A DNA stretch of 5,280 bases from Candidatus Saccharicenans sp. Its GTDB lineage: Bacteria > Acidobacteriota > Aminicenantia > Aminicenantales > Saccharicenantaceae. Positions within the stretch are counted from its first letter, which is position 1. Every line of letters begins with the position of its first letter. Positions 1-5,280 of this stretch are shown here, piece by piece. The notes beneath the pieces were generated by a model. It made no database searches. It saw only the letters and a list, made by a program, of their open reading frames with translations, and was not told the DNA's origin. Location of the stretch: contig JANLGB010000162.1 of the NCBI GenBank assembly GCA_024653405.1, positions 1 through 5,280 on the forward strand, written 5' to 3'. The translations under genes were made by a program, and so were the position numbers.

Positions 1-985
1 GGGGCTCGCCGACGCTGGCCAGATGTCGCAGGGATGACAGGTCAAATTTTTTGATGATTTCGTCGCCGGCTTTCATCAGTGACCGGATAGCCGTCGGGGC
101 CGAATACCAGACGGTTACCCGGTTTTTCTCGATGAACCGGTACCAGGCTTCGGCCGAAAAGCCGCTGTCCAGAACACACTGGGTGACACCCAGGCTGAAG
201 GGCCCGATGATGCCGTAAGAAGTTCCGGTCACCCAGCCGGGGTCGGCCGTGCACCAGTAGATGTCATCGTCGTGCAGGTCCAGGACCCACTTGGCCGTTA
301 TGTACTGAGAGATGAGGGAGTAGTGGACGTGCTTGACCCCCTTAGGCATGCCGGTGGTTCCGGAAGTATAGTGCAGGACCGAAGGAGTTTCGGCATAGGT
401 GGGATAGATCTCATAATTTTCGACTTTTTCCGAATTCTGCATGGAGAAAGCCACTTCCCTCTCCTGGAGAGGAGACTTGCCGTCGTAGTCAATGATGATT
501 ATGTATCTTAGGTGCGGCAGCTTCTCCCTTATTTTCCTAACCTTGGAGACGTGCTTTTTCTGGGTGAAAATGGCCGTGGTCTCAGCATTCTCCAGGCGGA
601 CGAAAAGCGATTCCTCGCCAAAAGCCGAAAACAGAGGCTGGACGATGCAGCCGGTCTTGAGAATTCCCAGGAAACCGATGTAAAGCTCCGGCACCCGGTC
701 CATAAACAGACAGACCCGCTCCCCGGCTTTGATTCCCAGGTCGGTGATGAATTTAGCGAAGGTATTGGAATAAAGCCGGATGTCGTTATAGGTGAAAATC
801 TTTTTCTCGCCGGTAAAACCTTCCCAAATGAGGCCCACCTTGTCGGCCTTGCCCTGCTGGCAGATGCGGTCCGAGCAATACCAGCCGATGTTGATGACCT
901 GCCCGGGCTGGTATCCGAGTTCCTGCTCGCTGATGGCCCAGGAAAAATTCTTTACTCTTTCTTCGTAGTTTCCGAAGTGCGTCAT
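1..985 (-). CDS. acsA: Acetyl-CoA synthetase, AMP-forming (N-terminal 328 residues; gene cut by left edge)
   Basis: This cytoplasmic enzyme of the ANL adenylating superfamily activates acetate with ATP to acetyl-AMP and then forms acetyl-CoA. Translating leftward from the ATG at 985 gives 328 residues with no stop before the window edge, about 57% of a typical ~570-residue AcsA. The adenylation P-loop YTSGTTGMPKG is at residues 206-216. The Acs hallmark CTADPGWVTGTSYG is at 245-258, followed by WYSAPTAIRSLM at 293-304. The sequence stops at SVGEP (324-328), where the family usually continues LNPE. From memory, the order and wording match Bacillus-type AcsA closely. The ATG has a GGAGGG Shine-Dalgarno sequence 3 nt upstream. 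The gene lies 18 nt after the acpS stop codon, so the two are probably cotranscribed. The acyl-pocket residues and the C-terminal catalytic lysine lie outside the window, so acetate rather than propionate or another short acid is inferred. Confidence 0.92.
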   Translation of the reverse strand, partial: MTHFGNYEERVKNFSWAISEQELGYQPGQVINIGWYCSDRICQQGKADKVGLIWEGFTGEKKIFTYNDIRLYSNTFAKFITDLGIKAGERVCLFMDRVPELYIGFLGILKTGCIVQPLFSAFGEESLFVRLENAETTAIFTQKKHVSKVRKIREKLPHLRYIIIIDYDGKSPLQEREVAFSMQNSEKVENYEIYPTYAETPSVLHYTSGTTGMPKGVKHVHYSLISQYITAKWVLDLHDDDIYWCTADPGWVTGTSYGIIGPFSLGVTQCVLDSGFSAEAWYRFIEKNRVTVWYSAPTAIRSLMKAGDEIIKKFDLSSLRHLASVGEP

Positions 986-988
986 ATT

Positions 989-994
989 CCCTCC
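989..994 (-). promoter_or_regulatory. Shine-Dalgarno sequence of acsA
   Basis: On the minus strand GGAGGG lies 3 nt before the acsA ATG, inside the 18-nt gap after the acpS stop codon. The spacing is short but the match is strong. It fixes the acsA start and shows that this gene is translated from its own site within an operon. Confidence 0.75.
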
Positions 995-1003
995 AGAGGT
1001 ATT

Positions 1004-1378
1004 CTATTTTTCCAGTATGACCGTGGCCATAGCCTTGGTCTGCAGATGCGACAACGTCACATAAAACCTGGTAATGCCTTCTTCCTGGCAAAGCTCCCTG
1101 GCCCGGCCATAGATTTCAAGAACGGGTTGACCGGTCTCCAGGTTCCGGACCTCAATTTCCGAGAACTTCACTCCCCGGCTCCAGCCTGTGCCCAAAGCTT
1201 TCATAAAAGCTTCCTTGGCCGCAAAGCGCGCCGCGTAGTGCTGAAAGGGGAATTTTTTGCTTTCACAGTAGGCGATTTCAACCGGGGTGTAGAGCTTTTC
1301 CTTCAGCCCCGGGGTCCGGGTCAGTTTATCTTCCACCCTGGCGACTTCGATGATATCTACACCCACTCCAAAAATCAA
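1004..1378 (-). CDS. acpS: Holo-[acyl-carrier-protein] synthase
   Basis: This 124-residue protein is close to the usual AcpS length of about 120-126. It transfers 4'-phosphopantetheine from CoA to the conserved serine of apo-ACP, switching on fatty-acid synthesis; it acts in the cytoplasm, and the family is usually trimeric. The family motifs are all present: GVGVDIIEVARVE near the N-terminus with metal-binding Asp8, RFAAKEAFMKALGTG at 51-65 with Glu56 as the second metal ligand, and FYVTLSH at 105-111. The start is a TTG codon. It is supported by AGGAGG 4 nt upstream, by an N-terminus that begins just before the GxGxDI motif as in other AcpS proteins, and by the lack of any ATG or GTG in frame between it and an upstream stop. 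The stop is TAG. It is the first gene of an operon with acsA. Confidence 0.95.
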   Translation of the reverse strand: MIFGVGVDIIEVARVEDKLTRTPGLKEKLYTPVEIAYCESKKFPFQHYAARFAAKEAFMKALGTGWSRGVKFSEIEVRNLETGQPVLEIYGRARELCQEEGITRFYVTLSHLQTKAMATVILEK

Positions 1379-1382
1379 TCGG

Positions 1383-1388
1383 CCTCCT
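1383..1388 (-). promoter_or_regulatory. Shine-Dalgarno sequence that decides the acpS TTG start
   Basis: A perfect AGGAGG on the minus strand lies 4 nt before the TTG at 1378-1376. This strong site, together with the absence of ATG or GTG alternatives, is the main reason to accept TTG as the start codon. Confidence 0.8.
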
Positions 1389-1392
1389 GGTG

Positions 1393-1408
1393 TTTCAGCA
1401 ACCTGAAA
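1393..1408 (-). other. Small hairpin in the acpS leader
   Basis: In the acpS 5' leader TTTCAG and CTGAAA form a perfect 6-bp stem around a 4-nt loop (GTTG on the minus strand). The hairpin ends 4 nt before AGGAGG. It does not sequester the ribosome site, but it could position or occlude a ribosome. Its stem is AT-rich and may be only marginally stable, so any function is a guess. Confidence 0.4.
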
Positions 1409-1450
1409 ATTGTCCTTGCTCTCTATTCTTTCTCATTTTTAGCAGAAGTT

Positions 1451-1478
1451 ATTATAGAAAAAAGCCCATAAATGTCAA
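1451..1478 (-). promoter_or_regulatory. Sigma-70-type promoter of acpS-acsA, both hexamers perfect
   Basis: On the minus strand TTGACA (1478-1473) and TATAAT (1456-1451) are separated by 16 nt, so both hexamers match consensus exactly. Transcription should begin near 1444, giving a leader of about 65 nt before the acpS TTG. The promoter starts 14 nt after the mntP stop codon and I see no terminator between them. acpS-acsA therefore has its own strong promoter and may also receive read-through from mntP. Confidence 0.8.
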
Positions 1479-1492
1479 AGCTGCGCCCGGAG

Positions 1493-2059
1493 TTATCCTT
1501 TCCCCATATGGTCGAATAGAATCTTCAGGCCAATCAGGATCAGAACCAGTCCGCCCACCAGCTCGGCCCGGCGCCCGAAAACCCGCCCCATCAGCGGTCC
1601 GATGCGGCTGGCCGCCCAGGTCAGGCTGAAGGCGGTCAGACCGATTACCAGGGCTGAAATCCAGATGTTAATGCCAAGCACCGCCAGCCCGAAACCAGCG
1701 GCCAGGGAGTCCTGGCTGGTGGCCAGGGCCAGCACCAGGAGCGACCAGCCCCGGGTAGGGTCGCTGTCCCGAAATTTTTCTTCCTCGCCCCGGAATGATT
1801 GCCGGACCATTCTTAAACCCACCAGAAGCAACAGTCCGAAGGCTACCCAATGGTCATAGTGGGAAATGAGTTTGGGCAGGTTTTCCCCTATGAACCAGCC
1901 GATGACCGGCATCATGAACTGAAACAGACCGAAATGGAAAGCCAGGCGGAAAACCTGGCTGCGGCTGAGCCCGGAGAGAGAACAGGCCAGGCCCACGGTA
2001 ACGGCAAAGGCATCAACGGCCAGGGCCAGGGCGATTCCAGCTAGTATCAAGATGTTCAT
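1493..2059 (-). CDS. mntP: Manganese efflux pump MntP (YebN/DUF204 family)
   Basis: This is a small integral inner-membrane protein that exports Mn2+ and protects against manganese excess. Six hydrophobic segments are visible, numbering from the ATG at 2059: about 2-23, 37-59, 69-87, 105-127, 132-152 and 165-183. The two internal repeats carry the family motifs LALAVDAFAVTVG (Asp16) and ALATSQDSLAAGFG (Asp117), and FGLFQFMMPVIGW follows the first. With this start the protein is 188 residues and its first conserved aspartate is residue 16, as in E. coli MntP. An in-frame ATG at 2068 would add three residues, but neither start has a Shine-Dalgarno sequence. A TATAAT box at 2075-2070 would place the mRNA 5' end downstream of the 2068 ATG, so I prefer 2059. 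The stop is TAA. The gene is divergent from uvrA, and I see no manganese riboswitch or clear terminator. Confidence 0.93.
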   Translation of the reverse strand: MNILILAGIALALAVDAFAVTVGLACSLSGLSRSQVFRLAFHFGLFQFMMPVIGWFIGENLPKLISHYDHWVAFGLLLLVGLRMVRQSFRGEEEKFRDSDPTRGWSLLVLALATSQDSLAAGFGLAVLGINIWISALVIGLTAFSLTWAASRIGPLMGRVFGRRAELVGGLVLILIGLKILFDHMGKG

Positions 2060-2069
2060 AAGGCTCATA

Positions 2070-2096
2070 ATTATATCAGATTTTATATCGTTTCAG
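2070..2096 (-). promoter_or_regulatory. Extended -10 promoter of mntP, probably leaderless
   Basis: The minus strand reads TG-A-TATAAT at 2078-2070, an extended -10 element. A weak -35 (CTGAAA, 2096-2091) lies 15 nt upstream. The expected transcript start is near 2063, a few bases before the ATG at 2059 and downstream of the alternative ATG at 2068. No ribosome-binding sequence precedes either ATG. An extended -10 can compensate for a poor -35. Confidence 0.55.
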
Positions 2097-2100
2097 CTGC

Positions 2101-2126
2101 GGACTTCGGGAGTCCCCTGTTTTTTT
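2101..2126 (+). terminator. Terminator-like hairpin pointing toward uvrA
   Basis: On the plus strand GGACT (2101-2105) and AGTCC (2111-2115) form a 5-bp stem around TCGGG. A flanking CAG (2094-2096) can pair with CTG (2117-2119) across an internal loop, and a run of seven T follows (2120-2126). The shape resembles a short intrinsic terminator for rightward transcription. No rightward gene lies upstream in the window. It sits upstream of the predicted uvrA promoter, so it could insulate uvrA from antisense read-through or end a short transcript. The stem is short, so confidence is limited. Confidence 0.4.
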
Positions 2127-2154
2127 CGCTTCCAGTAAATCGCAGCTTTAGACC

Positions 2155-2184
2155 CTGGCTGCTGGCCCCGTAATTTCCAGCCAG
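2155..2184. repeat. Inverted repeat upstream of the uvrA -35 box
   Basis: CTGGCTG (2155-2161) and its exact reverse complement CAGCCAG (2178-2184) flank a 16-nt spacer. The repeat ends 15 nt before the uvrA -35 hexamer, in the divergent mntP-uvrA spacer. An alternative shorter pairing is GCTGG/CCAGC. It has no T-run, so it is not a terminator. It could be a regulator-binding site, but 7-bp GC-rich repeats also arise by chance. Confidence 0.35.
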
Positions 2185-2199
2185 AACTGAAGCCACTTC

Positions 2200-2228
2200 T
2201 TACCATCTGGCCTTCAAGAGAGTATAAT
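2200..2228 (+). promoter_or_regulatory. Sigma-70-type promoter of uvrA, probably leaderless
   Basis: TTACCA (2200-2205) matches four of six -35 positions and lies 17 nt before a perfect TATAAT (2223-2228). The expected start of transcription is near 2235, only about 3 nt before the uvrA ATG at 2238. The bases just before the ATG are T-rich with no Shine-Dalgarno match, which agrees with leaderless translation. I see no recognisable LexA box (neither CTG-N10-CAG nor GAAC-N4-GTTC). Confidence 0.6.
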
Positions 2229-2237
2229 TTTTTAACA

Positions 2238-4985
2238 ATGGAAGAAAAGATCGTTCTACGCGGGGTGCGGGTCCACAACCTTAAGAACATCGACCTGGAC
2301 CTGCCTGTGGGTCGGCTCATAGTCATCACCGGCCTCAGCGGCTCAGGCAAATCTTCCCTGGCTTTCGATACTCTTTACGCCGAGGGGCAGCGCCGCTACC
2401 TGGAATCTCTTTCCTCCTACGCCCGGCAATTTCTGGAGAGAATGGACAAGCCGGAAGCAGACCTGGTCGAAGGCATCCCCCCGGCTATCGCCATCCAGCA
2501 GAAAGCTGCAGCCAAGAACCCGCGCTCCACCGTGGCCACGGTCACCGAAATCTACGATTTTCTCCGGGTGCTTTACGCCCGGATTGGAACCATTCATTGC
2601 CTGAAATGCGGACAGCCGGTTAAAAAAGACACCATCGACAGCATGGTCGAAGCCCTAAACAGTCTTCGGCCCGGCACCCGGCTGGCTATCACCTTCTCCT
2701 GGCCGCCCGGGAAAAAGCTGGCCGAGTTGAAAAAAGAAGGCTTCCTGCGGTTTTACCGGGAGGGGAAGATAATCACGGCCGAACAGGCGGAAAAAACCAG
2801 GCAGCCCGAAAAGAAGCTGGAAGTCCTGGTGGACTTTTTCCAGCTTGACCCCGGGGACCGGGAGCGCCTGGTAGATTCTCTGGAGACCGGTCTGAAAAAA
2901 GGCGACGGCCGGGTCCGGGTCCGGTCCGAAAGCGGCCAGGTTTTCAATTTTTCCGAGTACCTGGAATGCAAGACCTGCGACCTGCCTTACGAAGAGCCCT
3001 ACCCCAACCTGCTGTCGTTCAACAGCCCCCAGGGAGCCTGCCCTGTCTGCCACGGCTTTGGCGACCTGGCCGTTCTGGACGAAGATAAGATTGTCCCGGA
3101 TAAAAAGAAATCCATAGAAGAAGGGGCGATTGAGCCTTGGACCAAGCCGGCTTCCCTCGGCCTGCAACGCGAGCTTATCCGCGAGGCCAGGCAGCGGGGC
3201 ATCCCCACCAATATTCCTTTTTACAAACTCAAGCCAGATCAGAGGAAATTCGTCCTGGAAGGCGGTGACGGCTACTACGGGGTCAAGGGCTTTTTCGAAT
3301 GGCTGGAGTCCAAGAAATACAAGGTCCAGGTCCGGGTGCTGCTCAGCCGCTACCGCAACTTCGCCCCCTGCCCGGCCTGCAACCGCACCCGCTTGAACGA
3401 AAAAGCCCGGGCCATAAAGATTGCCGGGAAATCCATAGGCGATTTTAACGCCCTGACCGTCAGGGAAGCCTGCGACTTCCTGGAAAATCTGGAGCTTACT
3501 CCTTACGAGCAGAAAATCGGCGAGCGGTTGATCCAGGAAATAAGGGGACGGCTCAAGTTCCTGCTGGAAGTCGGGTTGGATTACCTGACGCTCGACCGGA
3601 TGACCTTCACCCTGAGCGGCGGCGAGGCCCAGCGGATTAACCTGGCCGCGGCTCTGAGCGCTTCCCTGGTTGGTACACTATTCGTGCTGGATGAGCCGTC
3701 GGTCGGGCTGCACCCGCGCGACAACCGTCGCCTGGTGCGGATACTGAGGCGCCTGCAGGATATGGGCAACACGGTGGTGGTGGTAGAGCATGACCCGGAA
3801 ATTATCAGGGAAGCCGACTATCTGGTGGACCTGGGGCCAGGAGCGGGAGAATACGGCGGCCAGGTGCTTTTTGCCGGCGAGATGAAAGCCTTCCTGGAAC
3901 AGGGGCAGACGCTGACGGCCAGCTACCTCCGGCATGAAATTTCCATTCCGCAGCCTGAGCAGCGGCGCCAGCCACAAGGATTTCTGGAAATTTATGGCGC
4001 CCGGAAACACAACCTGAAGAACCTCAACCTGAAAATACCCCTGGGACTTTTGGTCTGCGTTACCGGCGTTTCCGGTTCGGGTAAGAGCACCCTGCTGGAT
4101 GAAGTCATTTATAAAGGATTAACCGGGCAGAGCACCAACGGCTTCGACCGGATAGCGGGAGCTGACCGGGTGAGCAAGGTGGTCAGGGTTGACCAATCCC
4201 CGCTGAGCACTTCCCCGAGGTCCATTCCGGCCACTTACACCAAGGCTTTGGACGGTATCCGGGAGTTGTTTGCCTCAACCCGGGAAGCCCGGGCTCAGGG
4301 CTACCAGGCCGGGAATTTTTCCTTCAACACGACCCGCGGCCAGTGTCCCGATTGCCAGGGAGCCGGATTCCAGGAAGTGGAAATGCAGTTCCTGAGCGAC
4401 GTGGTCTTGACCTGCGAGACCTGCGGCGGCCGCCGCTACCAGCCGGACATCCTGGAAATCAAATACCGGGGCAAGAATATCCACGAAGTCCTGCAGTTAA
4501 GCGTCAATGAGGCCCTGGGCTTCTTCGCCGATAACCGGGAAATTGTTAAGCGTCTGAAACCCCTGGCCGAAGTCGGCCTGGGTTACCTGCGGCTGGGTCA
4601 GCCAACCACCACCCTGTCGGGCGGCGAGCTGCAGCGGATTAAGCTGGCCTACCACCTGGTGCACGAGAAGAATAAGAAGATTCTTTATCTGTTCGACGAG
4701 CCGACCATAGGCTTGCATCTGGATGACGTCAAAATCCTGCTGAATTGTTTCCAGAAACTGGTGGAGCAGGGACATAGTCTGGTGGTAATAGAACACAACC
4801 TGGAATTCATTAAATGCGCCGATTATATCATCGACCTGGGTCCGGAAGGGGGCGACCGCGGCGGTTATCTCGTGGCCGAGGGAACGCCGGAGCAGGTGGC
4901 GGCCAGGCCTGGTTCCCTGACCGGCTCTTACCTCAAAGAAATTCTGGGCAGCTCTCAGTCGAGCTTGAGCCGCCGGGAACGGTAA
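2238..4985 (+). CDS. uvrA: Excinuclease ABC subunit A
   Basis: UvrA is the DNA-damage-sensing ABC ATPase of nucleotide excision repair; as a dimer it loads UvrB on the lesion, after which UvrC cuts. The 915 residues hold two ATPase halves. The first has Walker [10 protein letters not shown] (32-40), a CLKC pair (121-124), a UvrB-binding region (about 125-240), zinc-finger cysteines C244/C247/C268/C271, a CPAC pair (378-381), signature LSGGEAQRI (459-467), Walker [13 protein letters not shown] (481-492) and H-loop His518. The second has Walker [10 protein letters not shown] (610-618), zinc finger C703/C706/C726/C729, signature LSGGELQRI (793-801), Walker [13 protein letters not shown] (816-827) and His853. 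It is about 25 residues shorter than E. coli UvrA, mostly between C271 and C378. The usual GRTPRSNPATY loop reads [11 protein letters not shown]. The ATG start gives the standard N-terminus but has no Shine-Dalgarno sequence. The UvrB-binding region argues for housekeeping UvrA rather than a UvrA2 paralogue. Confidence 0.98.
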   Translation: MEEKIVLRGVRVHNLKNIDLDLPVGRLIVITGLSGSGKSSLAFDTLYAEGQRRYLESLSSYARQFLERMDKPEADLVEGIPPAIAIQQKAAAKNPRSTVATVTEIYDFLRVLYARIGTIHCLKCGQPVKKDTIDSMVEALNSLRPGTRLAITFSWPPGKKLAELKKEGFLRFYREGKIITAEQAEKTRQPEKKLEVLVDFFQLDPGDRERLVDSLETGLKKGDGRVRVRSESGQVFNFSEYLECKTCDLPYEEPYPNLLSFNSPQGACPVCHGFGDLAVLDEDKIVPDKKKSIEEGAIEPWTKPASLGLQRELIREARQRGIPTNIPFYKLKPDQRKFVLEGGDGYYGVKGFFEWLESKKYKVQVRVLLSRYRNFAPCPACNRTRLNEKARAIKIAGKSIGDFNALTVREACDFLENLELTPYEQKIGERLIQEIRGRLKFLLEVGLDYLTLDRMTFTLSGGEAQRINLAAALSASLVGTLFVLDEPSVGLHPRDNRRLVRILRRLQDMGNTVVVVEHDPEIIREADYLVDLGPGAGEYGGQVLFAGEMKAFLEQGQTLTASYLRHEISIPQPEQRRQPQGFLEIYGARKHNLKNLNLKIPLGLLVCVTGVSGSGKSTLLDEVIYKGLTGQSTNGFDRIAGADRVSKVVRVDQSPLSTSPRSIPATYTKALDGIRELFASTREARAQGYQAGNFSFNTTRGQCPDCQGAGFQEVEMQFLSDVVLTCETCGGRRYQPDILEIKYRGKNIHEVLQLSVNEALGFFADNREIVKRLKPLAEVGLGYLRLGQPTTTLSGGELQRIKLAYHLVHEKNKKILYLFDEPTIGLHLDDVKILLNCFQKLVEQGHSLVVIEHNLEFIKCADYIIDLGPEGGDRGGYLVAEGTPEQVAARPGSLTGSYLKEILGSSQSSLSRRER

Positions 4986-5280
4986 TCGGAATAATCGGGC
5001 ACTTGCCTGGGATATTCTTCCCTCATCAATGGAGATGAAATTATAAAATCAGCCGAAGCCCGGTCACAGGCCACCGGAATATTCCAGACGACGGCGATTC
5101 TCAACAGAGCCTTGACATCGGGGTCGTGCGGTTGAGCTTCCAGCGGGTCCCAGAAAAATATCAGAAAATCAATCAGTCCCTCGGCGATCCTGGCCCCAAC
5201 CTGCTGGTCGCCGCCGAGAGGCCCGCTCTGGAGGACGTTAACCTCCAGGCCCAGTTCTTTCTGAAGCAGCACGCCGGTGG
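4955..5280 (-). CDS. mgsA: Methylglyoxal synthase (C-terminal 107 residues; gene cut by right edge)
   Basis: MgsA converts dihydroxyacetone phosphate to methylglyoxal and phosphate in the cytoplasm, opening a bypass of lower glycolysis that relieves sugar-phosphate build-up or phosphate limitation. The visible 107 residues correspond to about E. coli residues 48-154. They contain [11 protein letters not shown] with the catalytic Asp (E. coli Asp71), FFWDPL (Asp91), HDPDVKALL (His98 and Asp101) and VWNIPVA, then ADFIISSP and a PDY-containing tail. The part carrying E. coli His19, Asp20 and Lys23 and most of the phosphate-binding threonines lies beyond the edge. A GTG at 5272 is not the start: the reading frame runs on to the edge as Thr-Gly, matching the conserved TTG motif before it. 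The TGA stop at 4955-4957 lies inside the end of uvrA, so the two convergent genes overlap by 31 bp. Confidence 0.95.
   Translation of the reverse strand, partial: TGVLLQKELGLEVNVLQSGPLGGDQQVGARIAEGLIDFLIFFWDPLEAQPHDPDVKALLRIAVVWNIPVACDRASADFIISSPLMREEYPRQVPDYSDYRSRRLKLD

Noticed and set aside
786..1091. Leftward open frame bridging the acpS-acsA junction
   Set aside because: It is out of frame with both genes, covers the C-terminus of acpS and the N-terminus of acsA, and has no family resemblance.
1395..1436. Possible 13-codon leader peptide in the acpS 5' leader
   Set aside because: It starts with ATG within the predicted leader but has no Shine-Dalgarno sequence and no run of regulatory codons. 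A chance frame of this length is expected.
512..1471. Long rightward open frame of 319 codons
   Set aside because: It lies antisense to acpS and the start of acsA, both recognised with confidence. It shows no domain-like pattern and no ribosome site, so it is a shadow frame.
1379..1492. Intrinsic terminator after mntP
   Set aside because: A T-run follows GGGC on the minus strand (1467-1458), but no complementary arm lies just upstream. The T-run is part of the spacer of the acpS promoter.
2069..2237. Manganese (yybP-ykoY) riboswitch upstream of mntP
   Set aside because: The predicted mntP transcript starts at the ATG, leaving no leader, and I see no yybP-ykoY core sequence in the spacer.
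2069..2237. LexA/SOS box controlling uvrA
   Set aside because: Neither the E. coli-type (CTG-N10-CAG) nor the Bacillus-type (GAAC-N4-GTTC) operator is present. A CTG...CAG pair at 2117-2135 has the wrong spacing.
2655..3167. Leftward open frame of 170 codons
   Set aside because: It lies wholly inside uvrA on the opposite strand, over the UvrB-binding and zinc-finger regions, with no recognisable protein features. It comes from the biased codons of uvrA.
4955..5272. A complete 105-residue gene starting at GTG 5272
   Set aside because: The frame remains open to the edge and continues the conserved methylglyoxal synthase sequence, so the GTG is an internal valine and the gene is truncated by the window.

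Overview
This is ordinary chromosomal bacterial DNA, moderately GC-rich and densely coding, with five housekeeping or metabolic genes and short intergenic gaps. I see no mobile element, CRISPR array, tRNA or rRNA, and no sign of horizontal transfer. The sequence does not fix the phylum. Some UvrA loop variants remind me of Acidobacteriota or Aminicenantes-like lineages, but that is a weak impression. I found no previously undescribed system.

Layout. From the left edge to about 2.06 kb everything reads leftward (minus strand). In transcription order these are mntP (Mn2+ exporter), then acpS (holo-ACP synthase) and acsA (AMP-forming acetyl-CoA synthetase, cut by the left edge). acpS and acsA form a compact operon with an 18-nt gap. 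Its promoter, just after the mntP stop codon, matches both sigma-70 consensus hexamers exactly (TTGACA, 16-nt spacer, TATAAT). A divergent spacer of about 170 bp separates mntP from uvrA, which reads rightward and fills 2238-4985. mgsA (methylglyoxal synthase, cut by the right edge) reads leftward at the far right and overlaps the 3' end of uvrA by 31 bp.

Functions. AcpS transfers phosphopantetheine from CoA to acyl carrier protein, and AcsA makes acetyl-CoA (or a related short acyl-CoA). Their pairing is consistent with a CoA/acyl-supply operon. UvrA is the damage-recognition ATPase of nucleotide excision repair. MntP protects against excess manganese. MgsA diverts dihydroxyacetone phosphate to methylglyoxal, bypassing lower glycolysis. 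No single pathway links all five.

The most interesting signals are regulatory. uvrA and mntP both have a TATAAT box only a few bases from the start codon and no Shine-Dalgarno sequence, which suggests leaderless mRNAs, whereas acpS and acsA have strong Shine-Dalgarno sequences. The divergent spacer also holds a terminator-like hairpin pointing toward uvrA and a 7-bp inverted repeat just upstream of the uvrA -35 box.
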